In this document: piece after piece, positions 62,480 to 64,000 of the stretch
How positions within the stretch are numbered: position 1 is the first letter of the stretch
Layout: each line of letters opens with the position of its first letter
NCBI GenBank assembly: GCA_000469685.2
Contig: LS997562.1
Span: 982,501 to 1,046,500, forward strand
DNA length: 64,000 bases
Direction: 5' to 3'
Source of the DNA: Haemonchus contortus
Lineage: Eukaryota > Nematoda > Chromadorea > Rhabditida > Trichostrongylidae
Notes under the pieces: generated by a model
Told to the model about the DNA's origin: nothing
Databases searched by the model: none
What the model saw: the letters and a program-made list of their open reading frames with translations, nothing else
Translations under genes and position numbers: made by a program

Positions 62480-64000
62480 CTTGGTTAGTTCGTGTGTGGA
62501 ACCCCCCCCCCCCCCCCACCCGGGAAAGCTCTTCAAAAAGAGCATACATATGCGGTGAATCGGCGCGCATTATATCTGAGCAGCCTAAGAAATATCCGCC
62601 ATTGGCTTCTTGAGTCTTCGGGTAAAAATAGGCTGGATCATTTGGAGCAGCAGGGACCTTGAACGAATGATTCGAGTTGCTTTTTGGTGTATATAAACAT
62701 GACCAGCCGATGACCAACCTAGCTATGCATCGTATGCACTTGATAATGAGACATCCATTATTTTGAGTGGCTTTGTATTTATTGCGGCTTGATCGCATGC
62801 ATTTAAATCCTATAAATGTATGCTATATGATCACGTTTGGAAAAATTGCCTCTGTATGGGTTGCAAGTGTGGCACTGTTCAAATTTGATGATGTTTCTTC
62901 TTTGATATTTGCCGTTTAGTGGTCGTGAAGATCGACAGAAAGCGATCTCGTGGAAGAAGAACATGCAGTCAGTATTCGGAGGGCCGTGTTCGGTGCGGTG
63001 GCTAAATCCGTTGGTCGAGCCGTACATGAGCAAGCCAGCGTGTGAATATTCTGTCTAACCAAGACTTGCAATATTCTGTTATTGATACGGCAAAATGCTG
63101 ACGAAATCAACTTGTAAAGGTGGAATCTTTTTATGGCTTCAAATAATCTCATTTGGCGCTTGCTAGGTGCCGGTGGTTGCGCTAAATAATGTGGGCATTT
63201 CTGCACCGCTTCATTATTTGAGCATTTGTTTATGATGGAAAATATGCCTTTGACGTTGTTCTGTAAATCAATAACTTTTTTACTTACACCACTTTCTTTT
63301 TCGTAATGTTTTCTTCGAAAATTGTATTAAAATAAGCCATATGACGTACTTTTATTGCGCACGAGAATTCTGACGACATTTAAAGAGTGATTCTTTATAG
63401 CGTACTAACATATACCAACAAATATGTCGCTGATTAAGAATGTAAGTTGGGTTGATGTCATGACTACCAATTTCTTCTAGGTATGAACGGGTCCTCATTA
63501 TTTCAATCAATGATTTGTGTATGTTTTCGTTCAAATATTGTGTTCTGGTCATTGTCGTGAAGAGTTGTCTATTGATAGGCTACTAAAATGTACAAAATTA
63601 TTGTGTGATTGGTAGCCAAAAAGTCGCTTTTTCATTATACCTTATTTGCTAATTAGTTAACACTTACCTCTACGGCTTTTTTTTTTCTAGTCTCCGGACC
63701 TTGCTAGCTGGAAGATCGTCTCGTACCTCGTCTCTTTAGTTCTAGGTTGCTTTGTGCGAAAACTTTGAACACGATTGCGGGACTTTTATCAACCATATTT
63801 TCTCTCGCTGCGATAATCAGATAGCGAAACAATCTGCGTGTAGCATGCATCAGCGGATGGAGGGAATTTCCCTTGCTGGTTACGTGGCTGCTTGAACTTC
63901 TCTGCGTCCCTGACAGCAAAAGGCTAGAGCGCAGAGAAAAACATCCCAGGTGAAGCCTAGGGAGTGGTGGTGGGGGTCCTTATGGGACTCACGCGGCCCT
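62480..64000. other. No recognisable gene to window end
   Basis: Contains a long C tract (62502-62517) and AT-rich DNA. I looked for the C-terminal DHHC exon here. A T-tract acceptor at about 63690 would read RLRTLLAGRSSRTSSL then stop, with no family support, so it was not annotated. Confidence 0.35.

Noticed and set aside
63690..63740. Possible terminal DHHC exon after a T-rich acceptor
   Set aside because: Phase fits, but the 16-residue ending has no similarity to the conserved C-terminal region of ZDHHC3/7 proteins.

Overview
This is eukaryotic, AT-rich, intron-rich and heavily transposon-laden DNA. It is most consistent with a clade V parasitic nematode of the hookworm/strongylid type. 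That call is an inference. It rests on nematode-type splice sites (TTTCAG/TTTTAG acceptors), on protein sequences close to nematode orthologues, on the gene order, and on the repeat types (RTE, Penelope-like, Tc1/mariner, Helitron, MITEs). No bacterial operons, rRNA, CRISPR or convincing host tRNA genes were seen.

Three host genes can be reconstructed exon by exon, all on the + strand and in this order. (1) A VAP/VPR-1-type MSP-domain ER membrane protein, seven exons, 20725-30641. (2) A complete eIF4A-III DEAD-box helicase, eleven exons, 31282-45667. (3) A partial DHHC palmitoyltransferase of the ZDHHC3/7 type, five recognised exons, 54727-60686; its first exon was not found and its 3' end probably lies beyond the window. 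From memory, C. elegans carries vpr-1, an eIF4A3 homologue and dhhc-3 next to each other (F33D11.11, .10, .12). If that is right, this is a conserved gene cluster blown up to more than 40 kb by transposons. The first two genes are only 640 bp apart, and a T-rich acceptor sits 21 nt before the helicase ATG.

Region by region: 1-4 kb holds a fossil RTE fragment and a Penelope-like element with RT and GIY-YIG domains. 4.8-11.3 kb holds MITEs (GC-rich hairpin type, TTAA-flanked type, and a 1.2 kb element with 27-bp TIRs). 11.3-16.6 kb holds a Helitron interrupted by a second, oppositely oriented Helitron of the same family. 16.6-19.2 kb holds a decayed RTE retrotransposon with a tRNA-like motif upstream of its ORF. 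20.7-30.6 kb is the VAP gene, whose introns carry an inverted-repeat element, a mariner, a Tc1 relic and a second Penelope relic. 31.3-45.7 kb is the helicase gene; its 7.9-kb intron 3 holds RTE, mariner and tandem-repeat material, and its 4.6-kb intron 7 holds a TTAA MITE, a Tc1 relic and a G-rich minisatellite. 46-54 kb holds further repeats and two Tc1-like transposons, one with long TIRs and TA flanks. 54.7-64 kb is the DHHC gene, with a CR1-like LINE, a MITE and a large hairpin that itself carries a TTAA-flanked insertion.

The three host genes have unrelated housekeeping roles: ER contact sites and lipid transfer, the exon junction complex, and protein S-acylation. Their proximity therefore suggests co-transcription rather than a shared pathway. 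Most of the remaining DNA is decayed mobile elements. The most informative structures are the nested Helitrons and the hairpin with the dated TTAA insertion.
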